From Bradyrhizobium sp. Ai1a-2 (GTDB lineage: Bacteria > Pseudomonadota > Alphaproteobacteria > Rhizobiales > Xanthobacteraceae): 64,000 bases of DNA. The notes beneath the pieces are model-generated. The model ran no database searches. It was not told the origin of the DNA and saw only the letters and a program-made list of their open reading frames with translations. Each line of letters starts with the position of its first letter. The stretch's first letter is position 1. Shown in pieces: positions 35,426 through 44,346 of this stretch. The position numbers and the translations under genes were made by a program. The stretch covers positions 124,001 through 188,000 of the forward strand of contig NZ_AUEZ01000001.1 in NCBI RefSeq assembly GCF_000426245.1, written 5' to 3'.

Positions 35426-35874
35426 AGGACCGCTCCCCAACAATCGGGGCCGCCCGTTCGCTGCAAGTGCGGCCACTGGGTGAGCCACACATCGCTGAAA
35501 CGCCTCGCTCGCGCTCCTGATCCGGATATTTGTTCACAATTGGCGATGCTGTCGATCCACATCGTTCTGGCTCGCAGCAGGTATTTTGCAAGTGCCAGGG
35601 CGATCATGCCAGGAGCCGATCCCGTGGTCACGACGACACGCGGACGCTCGCGCAGCAGGATAAACGTCAGTTGAGCGACCAATATCGCCAACCCAATTCG
35701 ATCCCAGCGCGTCACGTCGCGGATGGCATAGAAGCGATGACGCGGGACCTCTTCGGCATACGCAGCATGAACACTTGCAAACGCGACGTCCAACCCATCG
35801 AATGCCGGCTGCAGGCGACGCATTTGGATCCAGTGCCCGCCTCCGGACGCTACAACGAGTACTTTGTTGGACAC
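35422..35874 (-). CDS. pssD: Glycosyltransferase membrane subunit PssD-like (Alg14 type)
   Basis: This 150-aa protein matches the Alg14/PssD membrane-anchoring subunit. The N-terminus VLVVASGGGHWIQMRRL is diagnostic, followed by TRWDRIGLAILVAQLTFILL (membrane-associated helix), RPRVVVTTGSAPGM and DSIANCEQISGSGARAR. It recruits the PssE subunit, whose gene overlaps its stop by four bases. It is the first gene of the minus-strand operon that runs to 31862 and starts from the AT-rich gap at 35915-36000. Confidence 0.9.
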   Translation of the reverse strand: MSNKVLVVASGGGHWIQMRRLQPAFDGLDVAFASVHAAYAEEVPRHRFYAIRDVTRWDRIGLAILVAQLTFILLRERPRVVVTTGSAPGMIALALAKYLLRARTMWIDSIANCEQISGSGARARRFSDVWLTQWPHLQRTGGPDCWGAVL

Positions 35875-36349
35875 GATGGCTCCCGCGCCGGCCTAGAAAA
35901 CAATTACGCCAAATTTTGAATTCAATTATTTAATACCAGAAGAAAATAATAGGCGCAACAATTAAATCCAGACAAAATATTTAATTATTAAAATCGCGGG
36001 GCGGGTGAGGCCTCCTTCACCAAGGCTGCCGGCCAGCGCGAGACTTCGCCTGCGATCGACGAAAGGTTGTCGTGTAAACCAATTAGGGAAAAGCCGGCGT
36101 GATGTCCGCGTTTAAATCGCGGAGTGAAAGGCAATCAATAAAACAAGAGTTGTCGCGACAATCAAATTTAAAGACGTCCATAGTAGTCTGGGGGCACTGG
36201 ACCAGAATCGAAATTTGTGGGCTGGTTCAACGCGAACATCGAATGATCGCGGCCACGCCCACATGTGGTCCCAAAAAAGCCCTTCCGGGTGACGCATACA
36301 TCACGAGCACAGCGGCGCGACTTGTATCAATCAACACGCGAGAAATCAT
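35875..36349. promoter_or_regulatory. Divergent promoter region with dense AT-rich islands
   Basis: This 475-bp gap separates the PssD operon from the secreted adhesin gene. The island at 35914-35995 has ATTTAAT at 35928 and 35979 and ATTAAAT at 35961. A second, weaker AT-rich stretch (36110-36180) lies nearer the adhesin. No small gene is supported. Confidence 0.5.
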
Positions 36350-39229
36350 ATGACTGGAAGCATTGATCCTGCCCGTTTCGGTATGCCTGACGCGACGACA
36401 GCGGGCGTGCCGGCTGGCACCACCCTGAGCGCTTATACGGGACCGACGACGATCACCAAGGATGGGACGGTGATCGAGGGCATGATCATCGACGGGACGC
36501 TGAAGATCGATGCCGCGAATGTCACGATCAAGAATTGCATCATTAAGAATTACGGGGCGTGGGGCATCGACGCCGAGGGCGCGGCCAACATAACCGTGCA
36601 GAACTGCGACTTCACCGCGAGCTCCACCCAGGACACCAACGCCGCCATCCTGGGATCGGGCACGTTCATCGGCAATGACATCAGCAACAGCACGAACGGG
36701 ATCGTCCTCACCGGCGGCGCGAGTGTGGTGCGGGACAATTACATTCACGATCTGCGAAGCATTTCTAGCGATGCGCACGTCGACGGCATCAGCGTTCAAG
36801 GTGGTCAGAATCACGTCCTGATCGAGCACAACACCGTCGAGAGCTGGGACACCTCCTGCATCTTTATCAAGAACGACTTCGGCCCGATCAACGACGTCAT
36901 AGTCAGGAATAACCTTCTGTACGGGGATGCGGACCGCGGCGATCCGGCTGCCACGATCTACGTGTATGGTCCGAACACGACGAACGTTTCCATCACGAAC
37001 AACTACGTCGAAAAGGGCAACTGGTTCTACTACTCGACGCAAAATGCGAGCCCGACCATCTCGGGCAACATCGAATGGGACAACAAGACCCAGGCGATTC
37101 CTTACCCGAGCTCGGTGCCGACCCCACCTTCCGGGCCGTCGACGCCGACTGCGCCTGGCGCGCCGGTGATCGCGTCATTCTCCAACGACACCGGGACCGC
37201 CGGCGACGGCATCACCAGCGACAACACGCTTCAGCTGAAGGGTACGGCTGCGGCAAATAGCACCATCAAGATCTACGATGGCGCGAACCAGATCGGCACG
37301 GCAACTGCAAATGCGAGCGGGAGCTGGGAATACATCACGTCGGTGCTGACCAACGCCCAGCACGTGCTGAAGGCAACCGCAACCAACTCGAGCGGTCAGA
37401 CCAGCGCCGCATCTGCGCTTCTTACGGTCACAGTCGATACCGTCGCGCCGACCGTCCCGGTTGTGCAGAGCGATTCGGTCGTCAATACCAATAGGGTGCT
37501 GTTGTCCGGCACCGCCGAGGCGGGCAGCACGATCAAGGTTTATGAGGGGACCAGCGTGGTCGGTACCGGCACGGTGGCGGCGAATGGTACCTGGAGCGTC
37601 ACCACCAATGCCCTGTCGACCGGATCTCATAACCTGACGACTACGGCCACGGATGCTGCTGGCAATGTCAGTGCCGCCTCGCCGGCGGTCGATCCGGTGA
37701 TCGGTGGGCCGACGACGCCACCGCCGACGCAGCCTTCGGGGACGCCGAAGATCGTCTCCTTCTCGAACGATAGCGGGAAGGCCGGTGACAACATTACCAA
37801 CGACAACACGCTGACGCTCAAGGGCACGGCCCAGGCCAACGCGACCGTGAAGGTGCTCGATGGCAACACCCAGCTCGGATCCGTCAAGGCCGACGCCAAT
37901 GGCAACTGGAGCCTGACCACCTCGGCGTTGCAGGATGGTGCTCATAGTTTCACGGCCACGGTCGAGAGCACCGGCACGACGGTAAAAGCCGCCGGCACGA
38001 CGTCCACAGCGCTTGCCGTTACCATCGACACCAAGGCGCCGACCGCGCCTGCGTTGAAGGCGAACTCCGTTGTCGATACCAACCACGTGCTCGTGTCCGG
38101 GACGGCCGAGGCAGGCAGCACCGTCAAGGTCTATGACGGGTCGACTGTCGTCGGCACCGGTACGGCTGGTGCGAACGGCAGCTGGAGCATCACCACCGGC
38201 GGCCTGTCGAACGGGACTCACGACCTCACCGCGAACGCAACGGACGTTGCGGGCAATGTCAGTGTTGCGTCGCAGCCCTTCCATTCGGTGATTGGTGGTG
38301 GATCGACCCCACCGTCTGGATTGACAGGCCTTGTCCAGGTCGGCGACAATTATTTCCTCGGAGGTACCGGCCCCGAGCTGAAATATCACGGTGCCGCTGT
38401 GACAGCCGGCCAATTCGAGGACTGGATTCCAATCGCCTCAGTCAAGCTGGATGGCGGCGGCTACGATGTTGCGTGGAAAGACTCAAGCGGACAGTTCACC
38501 TTCTGGACTACGGATAGTCAGGGCAACTTCAAGTTCTACCCGACCCACGGCGTTGCTCTTGATGCCAACGGCGCAACGGTCCAATCGTATGAGAACATTT
38601 TCCATCAGGATCTCAACGGGGATCACACCATCGGCGTTCCGGGCACAACCCCGACAACCCCAACCACTCCAGCTTCAGCGGTGAATTTCAGTTCGCTCAC
38701 CACGAGCTCGAGCAATGTAGTTACGATGAAAGGCACTGCTGACGCATTCAGCCAGGTCAAAATGTACGACGGCAAGGCGTATATGGGGACGACGACTGCG
38801 GATGCCGACGGTACCTGGAGCTTTACGAGTTCGTCTGCCGTATCCAACACCGTGCACTCGTTCAAAGCGGTAGGGGTCGACAGTGCCGGTCACACAACGG
38901 CCAGTTCGGGTAGCGCGATCCTTGGCTCGACAGGCAGCAATACGCTGACGAGCACATCGGGCAACGACTTGTTCGTCGGCAAGGGTCATCCAGACACGTT
39001 CGTATTCGCTGCGAATTTCGGTAAGGACGTCATCAAGGACTTCGCTGCTTCCGGGCCCTCGCACGATACGATCCAGTTCAGCAAGAGTGCGTTCAGTGAC
39101 TTTGCCAGCGTTCTCAACCACGCTTCGCAGGTCGGACAGGACGTCGTCATTTCCACAGGAGATGACTCGCTCACATTGAAGAACACCAAGATTAGTGCAC
39201 TGCAGAGTCACGACTTCCATTTCGCGTAA
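36350..39229 (+). CDS. Large secreted protein: beta-helix, Ig-like repeats, Trp-rich domain, RTX-like C-terminus
   Basis: This 959-aa protein is built for secretion by the type I system encoded just downstream. Residues about 30-250 form a right-handed beta-helix (VTIKNCIIKNYG, ITVQNCDFTAS, VLIEHNTVESW), possibly acting on polysaccharide. Then come two tandem copies (about 267-458 and 464-655) of a 200-residue block, each with two bacterial Ig-like domains (SGTAEAGSTIKVYEG / SGTAEAGSTVKVYDG). A Trp-rich C-domain-like segment follows at about 657-764 (VQVGDNYFLGGTGPELKY, then IASVKLDGGGYDVAWKD), then a fifth Ig-like domain. The end (862-959) has TSGNDLFVGKG and VIKDF, typical of RTX C-terminal secretion regions. 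There is no N-terminal signal peptide. It is probably an adhesin or matrix-modifying protein. Confidence 0.85.
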   Translation: MTGSIDPARFGMPDATTAGVPAGTTLSAYTGPTTITKDGTVIEGMIIDGTLKIDAANVTIKNCIIKNYGAWGIDAEGAANITVQNCDFTASSTQDTNAAILGSGTFIGNDISNSTNGIVLTGGASVVRDNYIHDLRSISSDAHVDGISVQGGQNHVLIEHNTVESWDTSCIFIKNDFGPINDVIVRNNLLYGDADRGDPAATIYVYGPNTTNVSITNNYVEKGNWFYYSTQNASPTISGNIEWDNKTQAIPYPSSVPTPPSGPSTPTAPGAPVIASFSNDTGTAGDGITSDNTLQLKGTAAANSTIKIYDGANQIGTATANASGSWEYITSVLTNAQHVLKATATNSSGQTSAASALLTVTVDTVAPTVPVVQSDSVVNTNRVLLSGTAEAGSTIKVYEGTSVVGTGTVAANGTWSVTTNALSTGSHNLTTTATDAAGNVSAASPAVDPVIGGPTTPPPTQPSGTPKIVSFSNDSGKAGDNITNDNTLTLKGTAQANATVKVLDGNTQLGSVKADANGNWSLTTSALQDGAHSFTATVESTGTTVKAAGTTSTALAVTIDTKAPTAPALKANSVVDTNHVLVSGTAEAGSTVKVYDGSTVVGTGTAGANGSWSITTGGLSNGTHDLTANATDVAGNVSVASQPFHSVIGGGSTPPSGLTGLVQVGDNYFLGGTGPELKYHGAAVTAGQFEDWIPIASVKLDGGGYDVAWKDSSGQFTFWTTDSQGNFKFYPTHGVALDANGATVQSYENIFHQDLNGDHTIGVPGTTPTTPTTPASAVNFSSLTTSSSNVVTMKGTADAFSQVKMYDGKAYMGTTTADADGTWSFTSSSAVSNTVHSFKAVGVDSAGHTTASSGSAILGSTGSNTLTSTSGNDLFVGKGHPDTFVFAANFGKDVIKDFAASGPSHDTIQFSKSAFSDFASVLNHASQVGQDVVISTGDDSLTLKNTKISALQSHDFHFA
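37156..38298 (+). repeat. Internal tandem duplication within the adhesin gene
   Basis: Two copies of about 585 bp (37156-37740 and 37741-38298) encode nearly parallel pairs of Ig-like domains joined by a Gly/Pro/Thr linker (VIGGPTTPPPT and VIGGGSTPP). Identity is plain at protein level, with shared strings SFSND, GTAEAGST and DAAGNVS/DVAGNVS. Confidence 0.75.
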
Positions 39230-39261
39230 GCGAAGGGGCGCAATAAGGCGAAGAACATTCA

Positions 39262-39289
39262 GCGCCGTGGAGTTTAATCTCCACGGCGC
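39262..39289 (+). terminator. Hairpin between adhesin and its transporter genes
   Basis: GCGCCGTGGAG and CTCCACGGCGC form an 11-bp perfect stem with loop TTTAAT. It starts 32 bases after the adhesin stop and ends 19 bases before the ABC gene start. With no T-run, it may partially terminate or stabilise the upstream mRNA so that substrate exceeds transporter. Confidence 0.6.
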
Positions 39290-39308
39290 ATGCTAGGGGA
39301 CGCGTGCC

Positions 39309-41255
39309 ATGAATAATCTGGGACGGCGGGGGGATGTCTCCCCGCCGGTAAATATTGATGAGATAGAAGTATCGAGATGGGCGATTTTAATTGCCGCCTT
39401 AGGCCTTCTGACAGAGCGCGCGCGATCATCGTCGCGAGAGCTGACCAGGTTAGCAGAGCGTTCGGTCGAGGTCGTGCGAGCACGGCTGTTTGCCCGTCCG
39501 CCTCGTCACGACGACGTCTATGATGAGCCGCAATCCGAGATATCGGCATTCCTGAGTTCGTGCCGTCGGATATTCTGGAGCCTTGCGGCCTTCAGCGGCC
39601 TGAGCAATCTCCTGATGCTCACCGGCTCGTTCTTCATGCTTCAGGTTTATGACCGGGTGCTGCCCGGTCGCAGCATCCCGACGCTAATTGCGTTGTTGGT
39701 GCTGGCGATGGTGCTTTATCTGTTCCAGAGCGGCCTCGACTTGGTCCGAGGCCGGATCAGCGTTCGGATCGGGCGATACTTCGACGAAAGGCTCGGGATT
39801 CGTGTGTTCGATTCGGTCGTGCGCCTGCCGTTGAAGACGCGCGGCGACGGCGACGGCCTGCAGCCATTGCGCGATCTTGATCAGGTCCGCAGCTTCCTGT
39901 CCGGGGGCGGGCCGACCGCGCTGTTCGATCTGCCCTGGATGCCGATCTATCTCGGGATCTGCTTCCTGTTTCATTTCTGGATCGGCATGACCGCGCTCTT
40001 GGGAGCGCTGGCGCTGGTCGGAATCACAATCCTGACCGAGACTCAAACGCGCGGTCCGGCGAAGGCCTACTCGCGCCTCGGCGTCGCGCGCAGCGCACTC
40101 GCCGCCGAGGGGCGGCGAAACGCGGAGGTCCTGCAGGCGATGGGGATGAGGCGGCAGGCCGCGCTACGCTGGCAGGATGTCAACAGCAAGTACCTCTCGG
40201 CGCATGAGCAGGCGAGCGACGTTGCGAGCGGGCTCGGCGGGCTTTCGAAGTTCTTTCGTTCGTTTCTGCAGTCGCTTGTTCTTGCGGTCGGAGCAGCTCT
40301 TGTCATCAACCAGGAATCGACCGCCGGCATCATCATCGCCGGATCGATCCTGACGGCGAGGGCGCTCGCCCCAGTGGAGGTGGCGATCGCGAACTGGAAG
40401 GGATTCATTGGCGCCCGACAGTCGGCACATCGACTGGATCGATTGCTGAAGCTCCTGCCCGAGGAGGCTACGCGTCTCGGACTGCCCGCTCCCAAAGACG
40501 CGCTCGTGGTGGAGCAGCTTTATGTTGCGGCTCCGGAGTCGGAGAAGCTGATCCTCTCCGAGGTCTCGTTTCAGTTGAAAGGCGGCGAAGCGGTCGGAAT
40601 TATCGGTCCCAGCGGATCCGGTAAGTCGACGCTGGTTCGTGCGTTGGTCGGCGTCTGGCCGCGGCTGCGCGGCAAGATCAAGCTTGACAACGCGACGCTG
40701 GAACAGTGGCCACCTGACGCGCTTGGCAAGCATATCGGCTATCTGCCGCAGGACGTCGAACTGTTCGAGGGCAGCATTGCCGTCAACATCGCGCGGTTCG
40801 ATCCTCAAGCCACGTCCCAGGGGGTGCTGCAGGCCGCACAGGCAGCCGGCGCGCATGACCTTATCCTTTCGCTCCCCGATGGCTATGCCACCAAGGTCGG
40901 CGAGGGTGGAATGGCTCTGTCCGCGGGTCAGCGGCAACGCATCGGGCTTGCCCGGGCGCTCTACGGCAATCCTTTCCTGGTGGTGCTCGACGAGCCGACA
41001 TCGAATGTCGATTCAGAGGGCGAAGACGCGCTCACGGAAGCGATCCTGCATGTCCGCAACCGCGGCGGCATCGTCGCCGTGGTTGCGCACCGGCCGAAGG
41101 CGCTCGAAGCGGTCGACCATGTCCTGGTGATCGGCGAGGGGAGGCTTCAGTCCTTCGGGTCGAAAGAGGAGGTGCTCAATAAGGTGCTGCGACCGGCAGC
41201 CCCGCTCAGGGTGGTGGCAGACGGGCAGGGAGGCGGACGATGGATCGCCAGATAG
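39309..41255 (+). CDS. Type I secretion permease/ATPase, PrtD-like (set B)
   Basis: This 648-aa exporter belongs to the PrtD group without a C39 domain. After an unusual 75-residue charged N-terminus come the membrane helices (IFWSLAAFSGLSNLLMLTGSFF; LMLQVYDRVLPGRS-like FMLQVYDRVLPGRS, a family hallmark). The ATPase domain has Walker A GPSGSGKST near 435, a modified signature LSAGQRQR near 536, Walker B FLVVLDEP near 555 and the switch AHRPKAL. PrtD transporters usually show LSAGQ or LSGGQ. It overlaps the HlyD gene by 16 bases. Its position points to the adhesin at 36350 as substrate, with the RTX protein at 47456 also possible. Confidence 0.93.
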   Translation: MNNLGRRGDVSPPVNIDEIEVSRWAILIAALGLLTERARSSSRELTRLAERSVEVVRARLFARPPRHDDVYDEPQSEISAFLSSCRRIFWSLAAFSGLSNLLMLTGSFFMLQVYDRVLPGRSIPTLIALLVLAMVLYLFQSGLDLVRGRISVRIGRYFDERLGIRVFDSVVRLPLKTRGDGDGLQPLRDLDQVRSFLSGGGPTALFDLPWMPIYLGICFLFHFWIGMTALLGALALVGITILTETQTRGPAKAYSRLGVARSALAAEGRRNAEVLQAMGMRRQAALRWQDVNSKYLSAHEQASDVASGLGGLSKFFRSFLQSLVLAVGAALVINQESTAGIIIAGSILTARALAPVEVAIANWKGFIGARQSAHRLDRLLKLLPEEATRLGLPAPKDALVVEQLYVAAPESEKLILSEVSFQLKGGEAVGIIGPSGSGKSTLVRALVGVWPRLRGKIKLDNATLEQWPPDALGKHIGYLPQDVELFEGSIAVNIARFDPQATSQGVLQAAQAAGAHDLILSLPDGYATKVGEGGMALSAGQRQRIGLARALYGNPFLVVLDEPTSNVDSEGEDALTEAILHVRNRGGIVAVVAHRPKALEAVDHVLVIGEGRLQSFGSKEEVLNKVLRPAAPLRVVADGQGGGRWIAR

Positions 41256-42577
41256 CGACGGATCGCCAACAAGCAGCAACGCCGGCGCTGCAGTCCATCC
41301 AGCGCTATATGATCGTCGGCATGTTCATGGTCGGCTTCGTCACCTTCGGCATCGGCGGCTGGGCGGCAACGTCGCAATTGTCGGGCGCCGTGATCGGCCA
41401 GGGTGTCATCGTGGTGGATTCCAGCGTGAAGAAGGTTCAGCACGCCACCGGCGGCATTGTCGGCGAACTGCGCGTCCGCGACGGTGACCGCGTGAAAGCG
41501 GGAGATATTCTGATCCGGCTCGACGAGACGCAGACGCTTGCGAATGCGACGATCGTGACCAAGAGCTTCGACGAACTGCTCGCGCGCCAGGCGCGCCTCG
41601 AGGCTGAACGCGACGGCGCCGATCAGATCGTATTTCCCTTGGCTCTGCTCGAACGGGCGAGAGACAGCAATCTGGAGGCGGGGCGCGCGATCTCGGCGGA
41701 GCGCACCTTGTTCGATCTGCGCCGACAGTCCCGGAACGGCCAGAAGTCGCAGCTCAAGGAGCGCAAGGCTCAGCTTCAGGATGAAATCAAGGGTTATGCC
41801 GGACAGGCCGAAGCCAAGCAGAAGGAGGTCGACTACATCCGCCAGGAGCTCGAAGGCGTCCGGACGCTCTTCCAAAAGAACCTCGTGCCGATCACACGCC
41901 TGACCGCGCTCGAGCGCGACAGCGCGCGGCTGGAAGGTGAGCGCAGCCAGTTGAGCGGCATGATGGCGCAGTCAAAGGGAAAGATCGCTGAGATCGAGCT
42001 TCAGATCATCCAGATCGATCAGGACCTGCGAACCGAGGTAGGTAAGGATCTCATCGAAACGCGCTCCAAGCTTTCCGAACTCACCGAGCGGAAGACCGCG
42101 GCGGTGGATCAGCTCAATCGCATCGATATTCGTGCGCCGCAGTCCGGCCGCGTTCATCAGCTTTCCGTCCACACCGTGGGAGGTGTGATCGCCCCCGGCG
42201 AGCAGATCATGCTCATCGTGCCGGATGCGGACGCCCTTGCGGTTGAAGTCAAGATCACGCCGCGAGATATCGATCAGGTGTATGTCGGCCAGACCGCGGC
42301 CATGCAATTCGCGGCGTTCAATCAGAAGACGACGCCCGAGGTCGACGGAGAGGTCAGCATGGTATCGGCGGACCTGACGCAGGATCAGCGGACCGGCACG
42401 AGCTATTATACGGCGCGCATCCTGCTCAAGGCGGACGAGCTTGCAAAACTTGGATCGGCCAAGGTGGTGCCGGGCATGCCGGTCGATGTCTTCATCAAGA
42501 CGCCGTCGCGAACCGCGCTGTCGTATCTGATCAAGCCGTTGCGGGACCAGGCCGGCCGTGCATTCAAGGAGCGTTAA
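41240..42577 (+). CDS. HlyD/PrtE-family adaptor of type I secretion set B
   Basis: This 445-aa periplasmic adaptor has a single TM near residues 24-45 (IVGMFMVGFVTFGIGGWAA). A lipoyl half-domain follows (KKVQHATGGIVGELRVRDGDRV), then a long coiled coil with LDLRRQ-like FDLRRQSRNGQ, the matching half-domain (IDIRAPQSGRVHQLSVHT) and a beta-barrel end VVPGMPVDVFIKT, a PrtE hallmark. The start overlaps the ABC gene. The TolC-type partner is not in the window. Confidence 0.92.
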   Translation: MDRQIATDRQQAATPALQSIQRYMIVGMFMVGFVTFGIGGWAATSQLSGAVIGQGVIVVDSSVKKVQHATGGIVGELRVRDGDRVKAGDILIRLDETQTLANATIVTKSFDELLARQARLEAERDGADQIVFPLALLERARDSNLEAGRAISAERTLFDLRRQSRNGQKSQLKERKAQLQDEIKGYAGQAEAKQKEVDYIRQELEGVRTLFQKNLVPITRLTALERDSARLEGERSQLSGMMAQSKGKIAEIELQIIQIDQDLRTEVGKDLIETRSKLSELTERKTAAVDQLNRIDIRAPQSGRVHQLSVHTVGGVIAPGEQIMLIVPDADALAVEVKITPRDIDQVYVGQTAAMQFAAFNQKTTPEVDGEVSMVSADLTQDQRTGTSYYTARILLKADELAKLGSAKVVPGMPVDVFIKTPSRTALSYLIKPLRDQAGRAFKER

Positions 42578-42797
42578 CGGGCGCGCATATTTAAATATTT
42601 AAAACGGTTGATTAAATCCCGCTGCTGTCGTAGGGATACCCAGCCGTTTGCCTGCGCCTCTCCGGCGGTTGCGGGTGATGGAGAACGCGAGCTCAGCAGC
42701 AGGCCTCGCGCGGCGGTTCCCGTTGCGTCTCGTTCGACGCATGGTGGTGATACAATGTAGCCCGCCCAGGGTTCAGCTGAGCAAGGGGGGCTTTCAG
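42578..42797 (+). promoter_or_regulatory. AT-rich gap upstream of hexapeptide acyltransferase
   Basis: The stretch 42586-42617 contains ATATTTAAATATTTAAAA and ATTAAAT (42611). It is a probable promoter island for the acyltransferase gene; the rest shows no gene. Confidence 0.4.
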
Positions 42798-43427
42798 ATG
42801 TCGCCAGACTTCAACTCCGGAATGTCCGAACAGCGCGTCGACGAATGGCTCGGGCTTATCAGGCGTTTCCTGCAGGTTCTCGCTGCGCGCAAGAAACTTC
42901 AGTTCAATCGAAGGGTGTCGATCGGTGATCTCCTCACGGAGCGAGGGGATAACGCGGCCGCCTACGGCTTCGGCGAGGGCACCACGATGTACGACAACGT
43001 GCTCGTGCTCGGAGACGTCCGAGTCGGCCGGCATACATGGATCGGACCCGGCTGCATTCTGGACGGTTCAGGGGGAGGTCTGCAAATCGGCGACTGGTGC
43101 TCGATATCCGCAGGCGTTCAGATCTACACGCATCACACCGTCAATCGCTCCATCTCGCTCGGAGAGAAGCCGGTCGACTACGCGCCAACGAAGATTGGAA
43201 ATGGCGTCTATATCGGACCGAATGCCATCGTTCAGATGGGCGTGACGGTTGGCGACAAAGCAATCGTTGGCGCGAATTCTCTGGTCAATCGGGACGTTCC
43301 GGCGGGTGCCAAAGTATTCGGAACCCCGGCACGTACGCGCATGGCCGAGGAAGCGCGCTCCGGGGACGCCGGCTGCGATCACGACATTGGGCCGTCCCCT
43401 CGCGCTTCTGCCGGCGGAGCCGACTAA
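42798..43427 (+). CDS. Hexapeptide-repeat acyltransferase
   Basis: This 209-aa left-handed beta-helix acyltransferase of the maltose/galactoside O-acetyltransferase type has coils such as VRVGRHTWIGPG, LQIGDWCSISAGV, TKIGNGVYIGPNAIV and VTVGDKAIVGANSLV. It also has the histidine segment IYTHHTVNRS and the end AGAKVFGTPARTR. A helical N-terminus of about 50 residues precedes the coils. AAGGGGGG stands before the ATG at 42798; a longer open frame from 42648 lacks this. It may acetylate the polymer or a precursor. Its end overlaps the convergent VanZ gene by four bases. Confidence 0.85.
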   Translation: MSPDFNSGMSEQRVDEWLGLIRRFLQVLAARKKLQFNRRVSIGDLLTERGDNAAAYGFGEGTTMYDNVLVLGDVRVGRHTWIGPGCILDGSGGGLQIGDWCSISAGVQIYTHHTVNRSISLGEKPVDYAPTKIGNGVYIGPNAIVQMGVTVGDKAIVGANSLVNRDVPAGAKVFGTPARTRMAEEARSGDAGCDHDIGPSPRASAGGAD

Positions 43428-43789
43428 ATCTGGCGACGACGCAGCGTTTGCTCGAAATAGAGCGCCGCGCGGGCAACAAATATACCCAAGCTGCCGCCGG
43501 CCATTTTTTCGAAGGCGTCCACCAATCGGGCGTGGCGATCTATGGTCACGAGTTGCATGAGCTCAAAGAGTGCGGCGCTGCCTATGATGACGAACCACAC
43601 ATACATGACGTGGCGCGGATAGGCCAAATGGAGGAGGAAGCCGACCGTCGCGAATGCGGCAATATGCTCCAGGCTGGTTGAGGTGGGGAGTGTTGGCCTC
43701 GCTCCGATTGGCGACACCGATGCATAGGCAAGAAAGCACAGGAGCGCCCAAGCGGCGACCGCGACGAGTTTCTGAGGCATGGGGGACAT
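43424..43789 (-). CDS. VanZ-like membrane protein
   Basis: This 121-aa protein has four hydrophobic segments with the VanZ-family pattern: SLEHIAAFATVGFLLHLAYP and ALFELMQLVTIDRHARLVDAFEKMAGGSLGI (read as FELMQ and RLVDAFEKMAGG). Proteins of this family often sit in polysaccharide loci, and their role is unclear. The ATG is preceded by AAGAG. It follows a 61-codon ORF with a six-base gap, so both are probably one transcript. Confidence 0.82.
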   Translation of the reverse strand: MSPMPQKLVAVAAWALLCFLAYASVSPIGARPTLPTSTSLEHIAAFATVGFLLHLAYPRHVMYVWFVIIGSAALFELMQLVTIDRHARLVDAFEKMAGGSLGIFVARAALYFEQTLRRRQI

Positions 43790-43795
43790 TGGCTC

Positions 43796-43981
43796 TTAGA
43801 GAAAATCCCGGAGGCGTGCGATTTCGATGATCTGTTCGGCAGACAATACGGCCGTCACAAGTTGCGTTTGCGGTTCAGCATTTATTTCATAGAGATGGCG
43901 CTGGTACACGGGCTTGGCCAAAAACGCCGGATGCATGTGTCCAGAGACCCTTCGAGCAAGAGATTTCCAATTGAAAGCCAT
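43796..43981 (-). CDS. Hypothetical small protein upstream of VanZ gene
   Basis: This 61-aa ORF starts MAFNWKSLARRVSGHM and ends LSAEQIIEIARLRDFL. GAGG lies just upstream of the ATG, and the stop is six bases before the VanZ gene. I recognise no family. The C-terminus looks like an amphipathic helix. It is accepted mainly on position and ribosome site. Confidence 0.45.
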   Translation of the reverse strand: MAFNWKSLARRVSGHMHPAFLAKPVYQRHLYEINAEPQTQLVTAVLSAEQIIEIARLRDFL

Positions 43982-44109
43982 TTCCTCAGTGTCGCGGTTG
44001 CGCTGAAATCGACAGGCGCGCAGTACAGAGATTCAAGCAGTGCAGGGATTCAATATGTAAATCCGCCTCGCGCGTCCGGTGAGGCAGAGGAGCGGTTGTT
44101 TCTGCCGCC

Positions 44110-44346
44110 CTAGTCATGCGGCCAGTCGAAGCCGGACGGGCCGGGATCTGGCCCAGAGAGAGGTGGAATCTTCTCGCCTTCGCCGACGGATCCGGTCGTC
44201 GTGCGATCGCGCAGAAGCTTTGGAGGTTCTATCGAACTCGGCGGCATCATCTCCGTCCAGGCTTTAACGCCATTACGCAGACCGGAGATGCTACGCTGAG
44301 TTATTGTACCTCCTGCGACACCAAGCCGCGTTGCACTGTCTTTCAG
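44110..44346 (-). CDS. Candidate small protein with CTG start
   Basis: This 78-codon frame opens directly after a TAA and has a perfect AAGGAGG seven bases before a CTG codon, with no ATG, GTG or TTG near it. The product starts (M)KDSATRLGVAGGTITQ, has a central EMMPPSSIEPP and a Pro/Gly-rich end SGPDPGPSGFDWPHD. An internal ATG-ATG (44250) preceded by GGAG would give 46 residues. An AT-rich island (44405-44460) upstream could be its promoter. No family is recognised; non-coding is possible. Confidence 0.35.
   Translation of the reverse strand: MKDSATRLGVAGGTITQRSISGLRNGVKAWTEMMPPSSIEPPKLLRDRTTTGSVGEGEKIPPLSGPDPGPSGFDWPHD

Noticed and set aside
37175..38413. 412-codon minus-strand frame
   Set aside because: Antisense to the Ig-like repeats of the adhesin; its apparent repeats only mirror the duplicated DNA.
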